This document shows positions 23,212-37,173 of a DNA stretch of 64,000 bases, in pieces. Positions within the stretch are counted from its first letter, which is position 1. Each line of letters begins with the position of its first letter. The stretch lies in NCBI RefSeq assembly GCF_000143535.2, contig NC_037316.1, forward strand, positions 124,001 to 188,000, written 5' to 3'. Under the pieces are notes generated by a model, which made no database searches, had not been told where the DNA came from, and saw nothing but the letters and a program-made list of their open reading frames with translations. The position numbers and the translations under genes were made by a program. The DNA is from Botrytis cinerea B05.10. Its lineage: Eukaryota > Ascomycota > Leotiomycetes > Helotiales > Sclerotiniaceae.

Positions 23212-24197
23212 TTACAATATCTTGTAAATTCCCTTATGATCGTGAGCCTTCAAACCTGCATGCATTTGTTTTGCCTCAGTCGCCTGCATCATTAACGGAA
23301 AGATATCACTCCCACTGACTACCAAACTTTTACCTCTTGCCATCGCTATCTTATCATCCACGTTAAAGCCCATAGCCAGTCCGCTGGAAGGTTTGTTATG
23401 CTTGGCCAATGTACTTTCATAAAGCGCAACTGCATCAGTCCATTCCTTCTCCGAGCCCCCCATACCAGGCAGTCCCATGCTAATCCTCGCATCCAATGAG
23501 CCTAGCCAGACAGAATCAATGTGTTCGCCGCATTCGGTAAGAATAGCATCGAGATTGTGGATTGCCTGGAGAGTTTCGATTTGTATTATTACGGCGGCTT
23601 GATTATTTACGTTTTCCCAGATAGATTTGGAGGAATCAATAGGAGTGTCCGAGATACCCATTAGGTATCGAGCTGGAGGTGCTGAACGAGTACCATTTCG
23701 AATGGCACCGAATTTGGCAGATGATACAACATGCTTGGCTTGTTCTACTGTATCGACTTGGGGGATGAGAATGGAGGCACCAGCATCTAGGGCATACCCT
23801 ATCGATGCGTGATCATGGCCTGATACACTAATATATTATCAGTATAGCTCTTTGAATGAAATTATATGGGAACATACCGAACAATTGCAAAACTCTTTCC
23901 CTCACTCATGAACTGAACGTCGTGAACCATTTGGGTCATAGTTTCCACACTCATGGAAGTATGTTCCCAATCAATCCATACACAGTCATAGCCCAATTGA
24001 GCTGCTACTTTTGCGACAGGCGGAGACGGTAGAGCAACGAAGAATCCAACTAGTGGTGCGATCTTTCCATCGTGAGCATCGCGGATAGCATCACGGGCTC
24101 TGTGGGGTTGGAGGAGAGAGGGGGCTCTGTAGGCTAGGACTCCTTGATGGGGACTGGAGTCATCACCGTTTGTTAATGACTCAATAAGGGCGTTCAT
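23212..24197 (-). CDS. HpcH/HpaI aldolase family protein
   Basis: Two minus-strand exons (24197-23878, 23827-23212) with a 50-nt GTATGT...TTAG intron give 311 residues; the junction reads AlaIleVal-Arg-ValSerGly. The fold is the phosphoenolpyruvate/pyruvate TIM barrel of HpaI-type class II aldolases. Visible features are VWIDWEHTSM (substrate/metal loop), IVRVSGHDHASIGYALDAG, ILIPQVDTVEQAKH, IQIETLQAIHNLDAI with the metal-binding Glu, and DSVWLGSLDARISMGLPG. Bacterial members cleave 2-keto-3-deoxy acids to pyruvate and an aldehyde using Mn2+ or Mg2+; the substrate in this fungus is unknown. There is no targeting signal, so it is probably cytosolic. The start is the ATG at 24197; the frame stays open to 24278 but without an ATG. 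No metabolic genes flank it. Confidence 0.85.
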
Positions 24198-27100
24198 GGT
24201 GAAATGTGGCGTGAGGTTTGATTTATCTTGAATGAAGAAGAAATGGATGGATGGAGTAGACTTTACTTCCCCTGACAAACTCCCCCTTTTATATCATTCG
24301 GACACGGCATGATCGTAGGTTGATCGAGCAATTAGTAATCATGTTCTATATTTCTATTATCAAAACATCGCTGCATCCATCCCCTTCCGTACCACAAGTT
24401 TGACATCCAAAGACAAGTGAGGGAGGCAGAGGGGGCCCATGTTGATCTTCGAGTGCTTACAATAGCGTCGTTTACGAGTCCTTAGTGAGCCTGCCGTTGG
24501 AGTGTGGGGCGGCGCATTTGTGAATTTAGGGCATGGACCGGCATGTGGTGGAGTTCCGAGTGGCTAGAGACGCTAAAGATCCCCGTTTGGCGTATTGACA
24601 CTCACAGTTATTGATAGCCTGAAATACAAGTGCTTACAATGGATATTTTATTATGGAAACAGAACAGTTCTCAGTTGGATGAAAGAAACGCATGCTTATT
24701 AGTGGTTATGAGTAATAAAACGACGAACAAACGATTGTGAACTCCGTCACACAGCCAATGAACTCAGGATAGACAATTAGCCCGTCACTTGGCTCGCTTG
24801 GTTTGTAAGCTGTAAATCAGCCCTACCTAGTAAACGTACAGAACCTCGAGAACGTTGCACGATCGGAGCCACTTCTATCACTTTGTAAGCCTGTGATTGA
24901 CATACAACTAGCCTTGTCATATCTCACCGCCCAAATACTGTGTCCCTTTTCTGAGATATTTCTTAGGTTTGAACATCCCATTCATGCTAATAGGCCTTTT
25001 ATGAATGTTTACCTTGTCAGCCATACAGTCATCGTGGGGCATTGACTCCACCATCACCTTATTTCTATCTTGAAGTTCAGAAACATGGAGAAACGAAAAG
25101 AGCCCGGAGCGTCCGCGGTGAAGTACAATCGATCACCCATGCATGTACAAGCTTAAGACAACGCCATTGTTACTTTACGGTGGGGGGATCAGTGCCTTAT
25201 TGGGGCATTGTGGGAATGTGCAAGTGTCTGGATACCTCTACTTCCACCTACTTCCGCTGGGGAACGAAAATAGTATCAGATTGTTAGGTCGTATTTGCCA
25301 TGGTGCGAGCGGGGTTACTGGGTCGAATGGTGCTTTATCTCCGTATTATTGTAGATCTTCGGATTTGCTACTTTTTTTTAATTCCATTCCCGACACGATC
25401 TTGATTTTGAGCTTCTCATCCTTTTTGATTGAAAGTTTCCGAACTTGATCTTGGGCGACAATACTGGAGATTGGCACGCGGTCCAACACGATCTAGGCCT
25501 CTCCGACAAGATTGATAATATCTCCACAATTCATATGTTTTCAATACTTCTTTTCATCAGAATATCGGAAACTCCACGCAGATTAACATGATTCAAGATA
25601 GAATTCCCAATCTTCGAAGTCAACAGCGTTGCGTAGAATGACAGAAGTATCTCGTCGAAGATGACATGAGAGCGACTGCACAAGTGGGGCAGTAAAGAAT
25701 AGCTCTGAATATATCATGAAAAAACTTCTAGAGTTAGAAGCAAAATGCATTTGGGTGGCTCTATCTTCTTAAGGTCAAACCTGGACCCTAGTTTCACCAA
25801 AGATTATGACCATTTTCGTGCTGATGCTCATGCTCTCCTTTATTCTTGCTTAAGACTACATGACAGTTCAGTAACTGACAGCCATCGTAGCAAGCTCCGT
25901 TACATGGACAAAATGTAGACACGGAAAATGGACTATAAAATTGTGTTTAAGCTTGATGTGCGGTCAACATGAGACTGTGCTTTAGCCGTCATTAGCTCCA
26001 TTCAAGAAGCTATTTGTAATAGATGATTCTCATTGTGCATCACAAGTATTCGCTCATCTTCTTGGATTCTGTACATGACACCATGGTTGATACTTGATCT
26101 CAAGATATGAACGTACTGGGCCAATTAATTACAACGATGATTCACTGTCAAAGTTAGCGATACTACACTCCCGCGACCCAAATAGTTTTGTTCTTTTGTG
26201 TGTCTACCAACCGAATTAGGGTTTCCAGGACATGTAACGAGCCTTTAGCAAGTGAATTTAATAAAGAATACGTAGCTAAACCACCAAACCCAGTGACTGC
26301 CAGGTGGTTAGTGCCGTGATTCTACCATAAATTTATCTAGAGAGGGTGAAGTTGAGAAGTGCATGCCGTTTATACTTTCCAACCAATTTCTTCGATCCCA
26401 AATGGGACCGCAATACAAAACATAGAAGTGCTAGGTCACGTCTTTGGTTGAGATTGAAGAGATATAAAACTTCGCAGGAGCTCCCCTTCATGAGTTACTC
26501 AGTACTACACATACCGCCGTCCAAATCGAATCAAGGATCTACGTCTGGGACCGGCAAGATACAAAATAAGAATGCGGCACAGTGCCTGGGAACAAATTTG
26601 ACCAGGCTTCAATTTCCATGTTACCTACAGAAACGATGGTATTTAGTTGTGGCGACAAGGCGACTAAAAATTATCAACAAGAGAGTTTATAAAGCATACA
26701 GTAGCACTTAGATCAGATGGCTGAGAGGGCTGGAGGAAGTGCGCAGGGTTTTATCAAAATGTGACATGATCTGCAGCTTCGCTAAGAAGTACAGCTCGTC
26801 ATATTTGACACCAAGTATGTTCTAATTATATGTTAGCTGAAGCAGGCGGAATGATGCACAATCAAACTAGAAACTTTGAAAGGTAGGTTGCAAATAGAAG
26901 TGATATACCTATCTACGCAAAAACTTGGAAAGCATTCAAGGGGACAGTCAATCACGTTGTACGCAAGCGAACAACCTTATTCTTACGGAGCGGAGACATT
27001 CTGGGTATGAGAGTCTAAGTTGCCACGTCGAAAAAATAGTGAGTTACCAACCTACATCGCCGTCCATTTATCCAGGAAGACATGCTTCCTGTGGATGATA

Positions 27101-28627
27101 CGACAATAAAGACAACCCGTTAATCTTCCTGGAGAACTCTCAAGATGACCTCTACAGCTACAATAAGAATTACTGAATCTTGCTTCTATATTCACTTACA
27201 GATCATGGTGACAATGAAAGGTTACCGATATCAAAAAATTTCGTGTCGTGTCTTCAACAACATTAGCAAGTAAATAACAATACTAGTATTTGTCTCACAT
27301 AAATCCTAGGCAGACGATTACAAACCCAAGAACGATAAAATTTCTTAACCTACTCACTCCAGTACATCGCTGAATCTCTAACAGAACAAGTTCTATATCG
27401 GGGTCTACACGCACAGGAATCGAGATCGCAAGAATTGAGAGATATTCATCTACGAACTGAGGGCTAGCTAGTATGAAGATGAGTGAATGTACGAGTTCAG
27501 TTACCAGGAGCTATATGTATGAGATATGAGGCATGGTAGTATAAAAGAGCATAAATATTTTTTACATCTTTGGCAGCCTTCATCCAAGAACAACCAAGCA
27601 ACGAGCAGTCTTCAGCAAGATCATCTTTTACAGACATTCATGAGCAGGAGTCAATATGCATTGGTCATTTATAACGAAGACTTCAAATTCGAGCGGAAGA
27701 TGTGGCCATTGCGGACGGACGTTGCCTCTGGTATGAATTAAACCCTGTCAATGGTTGCAATATATATAAGATGAGGACAGGAAACTTGATTGATGGTAAG
27801 CCTGACGGATGACAATAAACTTCACATTTACTAGCAACAATAATGACCAAGCCGCTACCACCACCACCAACAACAACTGTTAGCATTCAATGAGAAGCTG
27901 AATGGAGTTCGCTGAAGGATGTAGAAAATTGAAGCTACATATACGTGACAGGGTGGCATTAGATGGTGAGATAGTATGGAAATACGAAAGGCAGATATGA
28001 AGACGAGGTAGAAATCGTTTTCAGTTTGCGTGAGGTAGATCTATTCGAATCTTTTAGAGCCACTGAGCAGAATAGATGGAGACATAGGGCTGACTCGCTT
28101 GCCGGTAACTGTATTTTGTTTTGGGGATCATGAATGTAATATGGTAGGAGTATCTTGACTTGACTACCTAATCACCATGGGAGTCAGTAAAATTAATCAT
28201 CACAGGTCTTGAAATGAAGAAACGAGATAGGTAAGGATTATTAGTAACATGTGGTGGTCAAAGTTAAGAGTGAGGTTGAACTGCTTATGGTAAAACTTCA
28301 CTTAGATCTTTCGAGCTTAATTCAAGCAGCGGGAAAGCATGGCGTGGAGCGTACGACCACATCGTCGGAATCAAACCTTAGTCAAGCCAGAACAGAAACA
28401 TCAAGAGTTAGAGAACTCCCCCATAAAAAGTGATCCGCTACTAGTATGTGATATGGAAGCAAAATTCGATAAACAAATAAACATTCAGAGGTATCACGAG
28501 TGGAAGCGAAGCAAGCAAACTATGACAACAACTCCATAATCCGGGTATCAAAAAATGTGCAGCCTCATAAATCATGAAGTCAAATGGAGATACTCATCCC
28601 ACCATGCTCAGGATCAGTACATGGAGC
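24198..28627. other. 4.4-kb gene-poor region, no supported gene
   Basis: I found no convincing gene, domain motif or repeat family here. A 121-codon plus-strand frame at 26346-26711 has no recognisable content. The left edge is the promoter of the aldolase. Given the relics found in the other deserts, undetected decayed genes are likely. Confidence 0.4.
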
Positions 28628-29425
28628 TCATCTCAGTAGTCCTCCTAGATCTCTTTCCATCCCAGTTACTCTCTCTTCCAACGCCTTCTTCTTCCTCTCC
28701 AGCTCCCTGATCTCTCTCTCCTCTCTCCTCAAATCCTCATCCGTGATCTCTATCTCCGAAGGTTCCTCATTCACCTGCTGATTCTCCTCCTCACCACTCT
28801 CAGCATCATTCCCCCTATTCATCCTCTCCAATTCTCTCGTTTGTTTCTGCACCTTCTGTTCATGTCGTTTCACGCTCTCTCTTAATTGTGCATATCTACT
28901 TCTTAATCCTCTTATCCTCTCAGGAACCCCTTGTACAGGGTATACCCCATTTAATTTCTCCGCCCCCTTCAATAAAACCTCGATATCAATTTCCCCCTTC
29001 CCCGTCTCAGTTTTGCGAACCTGAGAATGCAATTCTGCGCCAAGTACAGCGGCGACAGCAGTGTTCCGTCGAGGTGCTCGACCGTTAGGACCAGATGCAG
29101 GGGCTACTTCGCCGGATGTTACGTTGAAGACTGTTTGGCGACGGGACTTGGATGGTTTGGGCTCGGGAGCTATTTGGGTTGGAGGTGGTGGGGGTGGAGG
29201 AACAGAAAAGAGAGCGCGCTCGTGAGGTTCGGTGTCGCGAATTAGGGCGGTAATGTCTTGGTTGGAGAGAAGAGCATTGGTAAAGATCTGAGGAGGGGGA
29301 AAGCTGTGGTAGCGGGGTCAGTAGCTCGAATTGGCTTGAATGAGAGGAGCAATTACTTACGGTAAGGAAGCTATTGAATCTGCCGACAGAGCAATCTGTT
29401 CCAGATGTCTTTCTAGTAGAGACAT
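28628..29425 (-). CDS. SPC34: DASH/Dam1 complex subunit Spc34
   Basis: Two minus-strand exons (29425-29361, 29303-28628) with a 57-nt GTAAGT...CACAG intron give 246 residues. The N-terminus (MSLLERHLEQIALSADSIAS, then PFPPPQIFTNALL) and the segments ITALIRDTEPHERALF, APRRNTAVAAVLG and IEVLLKGAEKLNGVYPV are typical of fungal Spc34. The C-terminal third is coiled coil (RRYxxLRxSVxxHExxVxxQ type) with an acidic insert. Spc34 is one of ten DASH subunits; the complex forms rings on microtubules and couples them to kinetochores. The protein is somewhat shorter than budding yeast Spc34. Its upstream region is shared head to head with the gene at 31388. Confidence 0.88.
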
Positions 29426-31387
29426 TGTAGAAGTCTGAGGTTGTGTAATTCCGCGTGGTTGTACGATTGAATTGAGAGGATTAAAGATTATCAATAGCCA
29501 TCTAAAGTCAATATTTACTGTCACTAGGTATTTCATAATTATCGGCAAGGATATTAAGGCGCGGGACAACAGCAGACCCACCCCACCATCCCGATGCCGG
29601 ATTAGATAATCATCTGAAGCGGAGGGAGCGGAACTAACTTGTTCCATTTGATCACATGACATACACTTCTCTTCCACAATCACGAATCACATCTTGACTT
29701 TTCTTCTCTTTGCCAATGCAAATCCTCTGCATCTTTCACGGCAACATGATGTATTCCAATTGTATTTGTATTTTTCTTGTCCCCCATACCGGTATACATA
29801 TACCTTTTCTCTCTCCAGCCTTTCTCCTCTCTTAGAAAGCTTCGATTGATCCGAACAACGCATTCTCTGCTTTAGCTTGAATCGACAACTGCAATTGGTA
29901 GATATATAATCGTTCAAGCATGAGAGATGCATTGTTTGCATATCATCAACCCTTGATAATTTTCGTCTTCCATAAACCCCATCGTCAATCTTTCTCTTCC
30001 AGATTTCTTTTTCTTCTCCAAATTTGACTATTGCTCAATTCTGGTTGCTTTTTCCCCCTGTTCATCTCTCAATGCTGCTTGTTGCTTATTTACCAATTTG
30101 AGTTACTGACAACACATACATTGCAACACCATTATTGCTTTCTTGCCTTGAAGAACACTCGAAAAAGCCATGGTAGGATAGCATGAAGATATTCCCTTTT
30201 CTTGAAGGATTCGAAGTGAGTTTTCGTTTTGAATATTTCACGCGGGAAGGAAATTTGCTTTTTCATGCTTGGAAATCATCGAAAATTGCCATCCAATCCA
30301 TCTTTCCGTCCAATAAACTATCACCGGGAGGAGCCACCGTACATTTACATATTCCACACGTCCAAACAATCCAACCAACTGACCGCATAGTGCATCTTCG
30401 ATCGATTGGCGGCATTGACGTTCGACGACTCGCCGCCCACTAGTCATTTATCTACCGATACAACCATAAACTAAAGCACGCAAGAAAAAGCAACTTATCC
30501 TTAGTTTCTTCTCTTCCTTCGTCCATTGGTTAACAAGCTCATTCCTTGGTTATTTCTGCCCAATACCTATAGGCTGATTGATTTCACCAACGGGTCCATT
30601 GCCCATATATCTCTTATCTTGCTTTGATTGAAAGTTGTTGGCTCGTTCTACTTTCTTCCTCTTTCATCCAGCTTCTTTCAATTCGAGGTTTACCCGAATG
30701 TTCGGGTCAGACTTTTTTCTCCCACCCCTCCAACGCTCCCAACTGGTTACCAGAACATCTCTTCTTCAGGGCATTGATCTACGGCATCAGTGAAGTGTGG
30801 AGACAAAAAACGCATAAGAATATTCTTTCGGCTTCCCGCAACACGCACTTTTTTCTTTCGGAAAAACTTATATATTATTTTTTGGCCTTTTCTGATATAT
30901 CCATTCTTCGAACGCCTCATCCTCAACATTTCGAAACAAGTTTGGTCCCCTTTTCATCTATATTATAAATGCCTGACGGTCTCAGTTCAATTGACCCACA
31001 TTCAATTTATTTTTATAATTGAATTCGATGTTTATCATTGGTCGCCTTGTTTACTTAGATCTACAAGTCACGCTGACCCTTGTATCTTCAACCAGGACCT
31101 GGTCCCTTCAGATCCCTCGTTAGCCAGCTCTGAGACCGGACTTGTCCCCTTTTGACGGTTGACGATAGCCTCGAATCCCTAATTGCGAGGCTTCTTGGCG
31201 CCCCAAGCTCATCTCGAGATTATCATGAACTGTGACCCTCCAGATCATCCTTCTCCTGCCAGGAGAGATTCACCACCAGTTCTTACACCTTGACCTCAAT
31301 CGCAACATACACACCTTTTACACGCAGAACACAAATCACTGATCACTTTCATCTACTCGAGGAATTACAAAATCGCAGTTGTCAAAC
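29426..31387. other. Divergent intergenic region, leaders and promoters
   Basis: Nearly 2 kb between the divergent SPC34 and 31388 genes. It is pyrimidine-rich on the plus strand from about 29960 onward, with several short upstream open frames (for example from the ATG at 30969), consistent with a long leader for the downstream gene. No coding gene is supported. Confidence 0.5.
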
Positions 31388-32320
31388 ATGCGACCTACGA
31401 CTCCCAATTTCAATTTCGCTCAAAGTGTCGGCCCTTCGTCACCACCCGAGACCCCGACTAATTCCACCTTTGCCTTTGCACCTCAACGACCATCAATGAA
31501 CTTTCCTGGTTCATCGCCTAAAACAAATGGGATTATACCCAATGGTCCAGGGCCTCACTTCAGCTACAATCGAGTCGAGAACTTATCTCCACGATCTACT
31601 TCTCCCTCGTCAGAATCTTCGGGCAGCGCAAGTCCGCCGCGATCAGAGAGTTCCCAACGCGCGCAATCACCACTCTCATCGCCTATCCACAGGCACTCGC
31701 GAGTAGTAGAAAAGGGAAATTTCACACTGGAAGAAATAACAGACAGCGATCTCGAGGGCTACGATTGCGACGAGGAACTTATAATACGACCCCACCAATA
31801 CGAAGACGCCGAGTCCGATGGAGGACATGTTGCGCCTATATCTACACCAGCCGAGCTCGATGCACGTTTCCTCGATGATTTACGCGATCTCACTGCACAC
31901 GACGGCACGGACGCATTTAATAACGAAGAGCAAGATGGCTCCCCATTGGATGAGTACGAAGCTTGGGTACAGCGCAATCGGGAAGAACGTCGTCGCCGTC
32001 GTCGCAGTTCAGCTACTGTACAAAAACGATCACTAGCGCAAAGTATTGGGAGTGATACTGACGATGAGGATTTAAAGCCAGATCACATTAGCGCAAATGA
32101 GGCCGGATCTAGTGCTAGGAGACTACGAAGAAAAACGTTTAATCATGGGGGAGACAAACGAGCGAGTCTTATATTTGATGATCCACCACCCCGGATTCCA
32201 GAATTGGAAGAACCAGATAGTTGCGAGGAAGTGCTCGAAGATGATACAGAATTGGATGATTTAAAGGAGTTGCCATATTATGTTTTGGATGAATCTATGG
32301 ATATCGACTCTTCTTCTTGA
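31388..32320 (+). CDS. Unnamed acidic, Ser/Pro-rich nuclear-type protein, 310 aa
   Basis: A single exon from ATG 31388 (MRPTTPNFNFAQSVGPSSPP) to TGA 32320. I do not recognise the family by name. Residues 1-115 are a disordered Ser/Pro region. Residues 116-200 are acidic and include GNFTLEEITDSDLEGYDCDE and ELDARFLDDLRDL. A basic run RNREERRRRRRSS near 208-220 could be a nuclear localisation signal. The segment SSARRLRRKTFNHGGDKRAS followed by LIFDDPPPRI and an acidic tail looks conserved. There is no membrane segment or catalytic motif. The even codon character and conserved-looking blocks make it a real gene; function is unknown. Confidence 0.75.
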   Translation: MRPTTPNFNFAQSVGPSSPPETPTNSTFAFAPQRPSMNFPGSSPKTNGIIPNGPGPHFSYNRVENLSPRSTSPSSESSGSASPPRSESSQRAQSPLSSPIHRHSRVVEKGNFTLEEITDSDLEGYDCDEELIIRPHQYEDAESDGGHVAPISTPAELDARFLDDLRDLTAHDGTDAFNNEEQDGSPLDEYEAWVQRNREERRRRRRSSATVQKRSLAQSIGSDTDDEDLKPDHISANEAGSSARRLRRKTFNHGGDKRASLIFDDPPPRIPELEEPDSCEEVLEDDTELDDLKELPYYVLDESMDIDSSS

Positions 32321-33676
32321 GAACAACAAGACTTCAAGGACATAAATAATCTGTGGTGAAAGAGGATGAAGGGGTGCAGATCGGCGGGTATGGATATAAA
32401 AGGGGGTGACGAATTAATGAATAATGAATAAGGCGGCATTCCATTGCATTAAGGCATGATATATATGACGGTGGCATATTATTTTCTACATTTTTTGAGC
32501 GAGCGACTTCTCACTAGGTGGATTTCTTCTGATATTTGGTCAATTATTCATTCGTATCACACATAGCGTTGCATAGCAGATGTAAGGATAGCGGTACTGG
32601 CCAATAGAGCCCGGGAATCTGGTCTGGAACTCATGGCTTCGGGGGTTATTTTATAGACTGGGTGAGGGAGAGGATGAAACCATCGTAGGAAAACATATAG
32701 GAGAATACAAATAGATACACCTTTTATTGACATGAGAATCCGAGGCTATTGTACGTGGTTAGATGTTTTGATGGTCTGAGATCGAACATTAAAGTAGAAG
32801 TTGTCAAGACCCTGACCTCTGTATTGTCTACACAATCAAGGAAATCGACGATCAATATCGATGTATATGATCTGGGATATCGTCACCACAAAGCTGCCAT
32901 GTTTGGTCTGGCAGTGATTAGTTGAACAATACTCGGCATCTGACTTCTTGTCCAAAGCAGTATGATAAAAGTAGTCCAAGACCTTGTTGGATATTCTAGA
33001 TATGCAATATTGTTTATGATATGAATTACATTTGGAGAGAAGTCAACCAAGAAGTCTTTATGGGAATTAATGAGTTGATACAGTGGATGTCTTTAGATCA
33101 ATAGGTGTGGTTGGTATAATGTCTGATTCTGACAGACTGGTTGAAGAAGTGATATGATTGTAATCCCAATGTCATCTAAGTTTAAACAACTTCAGAGAAG
33201 AATGAATAATGTAGTTAACAATGACGAATAGACAGACGTATGAGGCAGCAAGAGTTTGTTGATCCAATTAGAAAGTCTCTAAAGATTTGAAGTGACAAGG
33301 TTTTGTGCCCAATGAGTTGATCTGTTAGCCAATGGAAAGGTACACCAAGAAGTTTTAATATGTACCTACATTGTAAATGTCCGTCTGATGTTCCCCGTGG
33401 GAAAATACATAGGCTGGCTCTGGTTGGTGCAAGGCTCATTAAATGTGTACTGCCAAAAGACTTTCCTAGACTGACGCTCGGACGATAATTATTAGCGCTT
33501 CCGAGTGGGATCTATAAATCCATCTACAATATCTGCCTTACCTCATCATATAACCACCAAAATCCGCATTTATCAGACCTTCGACGCCCTTTAACAGAAG
33601 AACACATATGATTACATTAATCAATAGAGACGGCTCTTAGTGTTATCATTTAAATTCCTTGCTAATCGTCACCAAC
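32321..33676. other. Intergenic, no gene seen
   Basis: 3' flank of the gene at 31388 and promoter of TAF12. Only short unconvincing open frames. Confidence 0.55.
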
Positions 33677-35922
33677 ATGAATAATAATATCCTTCCAAAC
33701 CAGGGTCAGCCTGGGGGTTCGCAACCTCCTCGACCACAGACATTGTTCAAGCCCGAAATGATGCGCCAACTACCTGCGAATGTTTTTACAGAAGAGGAGA
33801 AGGTTAAATGGGAACATGGATTGAAAGGACTTTGGTCTCATATTGAAAATAACCCTCCTGAATCATCAGCACATCAAGAAGCCAAGCGGAAATTGGTTGA
33901 GTTTTCGAAGTCAGTATCATCCAGGATATTGCAATATCGCACGCAGCAGCAACAGCAACAGCGCCAGATGCAAGCCCAGCAGAACCAACAGAATCAACAA
34001 AACCAGCAGAGTCAGCAGAGTCAGCAGAACCAGGCGCAAGCTCAGCAGGTTCAACAGAATCAACAGACTCAGCAACAGAATCAGCGAAGCCCGCAGGCGC
34101 AACAAGCATCACAACCTACAACAGCTCCATCAAATGAGACACCTCAACAAGATCCAGCTCCACAACAGCAGGAACAAGCCACACAATCACAGGATAATCA
34201 AGCGACTGGTTTCACTGCTGGAACTTCTTCTCAACAACAAGCAAGGCCTCAAATTGCTGCTCAAATACCAGAGAAGATCCTGCAACACGTCAGAACATTT
34301 CCATGGCATGCCCCACAACACCTAACCCCACAATCACCAGAATGGACTAAATGGATGGCGGATATGAAGAACAAGTATGCAAAGGGCTTGATGCAGATGG
34401 AAAAGACAAATTTGCAGGCGAAGAGTATGGAAGATTATATTAGAAAGAAAAGAGAAGAAGGGACTGCAACGGAACAAGATGAAGCAGACCACCAGACGAG
34501 ATTAGCAGAGGTTAAAAAACAACATCATATGGCCAAGAAGTTCGTAGATGACATTAGAGAGGGTCAGAAACGTCTCGCGCCAGGAAACCCTCATCAAGGT
34601 CAAACTCAGCATCCTCAACAAACCCAAGCTCCTGCGCCTGGGTCATCCAATGCAAATGCGAATGGGAATGCAGATGCTACTGCAAGCCAGGGCAACCAAG
34701 GAGCTCAAGGTACCACCCAAATGAATCAAACACAAGGAGCACCTAGGCCACCTATGAATTTGCAGCAGCCACAAAACCCAGCCTTACAGAATACTCAGAC
34801 TGTCAATGCTGCTATTGAGCAAGCTCGTAACCAACAAATGGGTGGTGGTAATCGACCTCCTGGGCCACAAGGGCAGCCATCCCAAGGTCCACAAGTTCCT
34901 ACGCCAAACGCACCTTCCCATCCACCTATGCCTCAATCTCAACCTGGACAGGCGCAAAGTATTAAAAGCGAGCCAACAATGCCAGGTCCAATCAACACCG
35001 CCATTACTCAAATGCAAAATAACCAGCAACGTCCGAGTCAAACAAATTCTCCTCAATCGGCTATTCCTCAATCAGCAAATTCTATCAGTGCACCACATCC
35101 ACCTGGACCTCCGAGAGCTTTAACCCATCAAGCGGCATTGCAAACTGCAGCTCAAAGTTATTCTAGCGCGGGCGGTCAAACGACCACACCTAATACGGTC
35201 ATGGGTCACTCGCACACTCACCCTAATACTATGCCCAGGGAACAACAAAATCCAAGCTCAACGAAACTTCCAATTCCAAAACATTTGCCAGAAAGAGCAA
35301 TCGCACCCCCACAACCAGTCCAAATGGGCCAATCACGTCCTTCATTTACTGGTGGTCCATCAGGTGCTGGTAACGGAGTTATGGGTCAGCCAGTTATTGC
35401 CAAGACTCCAGGTTACGTTCTGGACGGCGAGGGAGACCGCGTTTTGAGTAAGAAAAAATTAGACGAGCTGGTTAGACAAGTGACCGGTGGTGGAGAGAAT
35501 ATCGCAGGTGGTGGTCTGACTGCTGAAGTTGAAGAGGTATGAGATTTTCCCTGTATTTCCATTACGTTGATTTTCAAGCTCGTCCTTATTACCCCGTCGC
35601 AAACATATGATCCTCCATGTCTACGAACTGGTTGAAGTTCATATAAACTAACACGATCTACTAGTCCATCCTTACAGTCGCCGATAACTTCGTCGATCAA
35701 GTCCTCCAAGCCGCATGTAAGAATGCCAAGGAACGTGGCTCCAAAATTTTGGAGATCCGTGATATTCAACTCACTCTTGAGCGCGGTTACAATATTCGTA
35801 TTCCAGGTTACGCTAGTGATGAGATTCGAACCGTCCGTAAGATCGCACCAAGCTCTGGATGGATCAACAAGATGAGCGCCGTTCAAGCTGCGAAGGTCAC
35901 GGGTGGAAAGGGTAGTGATTAA
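33677..35922 (+). CDS. TAF12: TFIID/SAGA subunit TAF12
   Basis: Two exons (33677-35536, 35665-35922) with a 128-nt intron (GTATGA...CTAG, branch CTAAC) give 705 residues. The start is the ATG giving [16 protein letters not shown] short conserved N-terminal helix region ([20 protein letters not shown]) precedes a long Gln/Asn/Pro-rich region with Q runs at about residues 95-160. The histone-fold domain begins in exon 1 ([17 protein letters not shown]) and finishes in exon 2 ([55 protein letters not shown]). TAF12 pairs with TAF4 in TFIID and with Ada1 in SAGA. The intron splits the histone fold exactly between codons. Confidence 0.93.
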
Positions 35923-37173
35923 AAGCATTGTCCATGATTTCAGGAGGCGTTGTTTTCAATCGATCCAGGATGTACGATATGTCTACATCACTTCGCAATG
36001 GTTATTCGAATTGACGAAAAGGAATATGATAATTATGGATATGAATCGGGATAAATTTCTTAGGGGACACTATACTATGAGGGCATGGGATGGATGATAA
36101 TTGGTGTTGGGCTATTTCATCTTAAATTGATGTGTATATGGCATGGACTGTCGCTGGCGTTGGAGGAGTGGTATCATGATGTTATGAAAGCATCATCTGT
36201 ATTCTCTCTTGGTATGTGTCGGTCTTCAAAGACAGGTACAAAGGTACTACCTAAATACCATAACACTCCATTAATCTTGATACATGTTCACTATGATGTG
36301 GTGTGCATGATGGTGATTTGACGTTAGATAACGTGTCCATCGCCGTTCTTTACCACTGGCGTAGATTGCAGAATGTTAGACTGAATCTTATTGTAATGGC
36401 TTCTAAATAGGAGCTACTGTTACTTTCTCCATCTCTGTCTACCGAGTACCAATCTATCCTGGTGGGTGTTTTTATAGAATCAGTACACCAATCTACTGTT
36501 CTGTTCATTCACATGTAAAATTGGCTCCTCATTCGTTCCCAGGCCAGCCTCGTCTCGTCAAGGACCCGAGTGACGGCACGTGATTCAGATATGATCTCGT
36601 GCTTTAGGTCAGCGGCTGATACGAGATTAGGATCTTGGTTTGATATCCGGATGGGGTGGATTAGTCGTTGAATTAATTGTGAAGGTTTCATGAAGAAGAA
36701 TTGGCAGGTAATGTGTACGTTCTGACTTATTGCATTTCTTCAATGATGCATCCTGCTTAAAAAGCCATTTTTTCGGTGTTCCACATTAGCTGGCTTGCAG
36801 GTTCCTTCGCCAGCTTGCAGTTGCCCAGCTCCCCAGGCACCCGATGACTCGCGTTAAAACAGCACCAAAGGTCGCTAAATCTAGCCGTAATTATCTTGAG
36901 CTTTGATGTTGTAAAGGTAATCCAAGATGTGAACGACAGCTACAACAACCTTTGACAACTCAACTACATAACACCCTTTTTAATCAATAACTCTTTCAAG
37001 CTCCTTCAATACCTTGTACTCACAGAGAGATATTCTGTGAATAAGAGACCGATTATACCACTTTTAAATACATCCAACGCGACTTGAAGAAAGGTATCTT
37101 AGCTCTACCACCCACCAGTCTAGGTTTAGAGAGGGCGACGTCAACTTTCGAATATACTCTTTATTTCGCAGTT
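35923..37173. other. Intergenic, RPN3 upstream region
   Basis: TAF12 3' flank followed by the RPN3 promoter and leader. CACGTG (36577-36582) is an E-box of the kind bound by bHLH factors, but it is about 600 bp from the ATG, so its role is uncertain. No gene seen. Confidence 0.5.
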
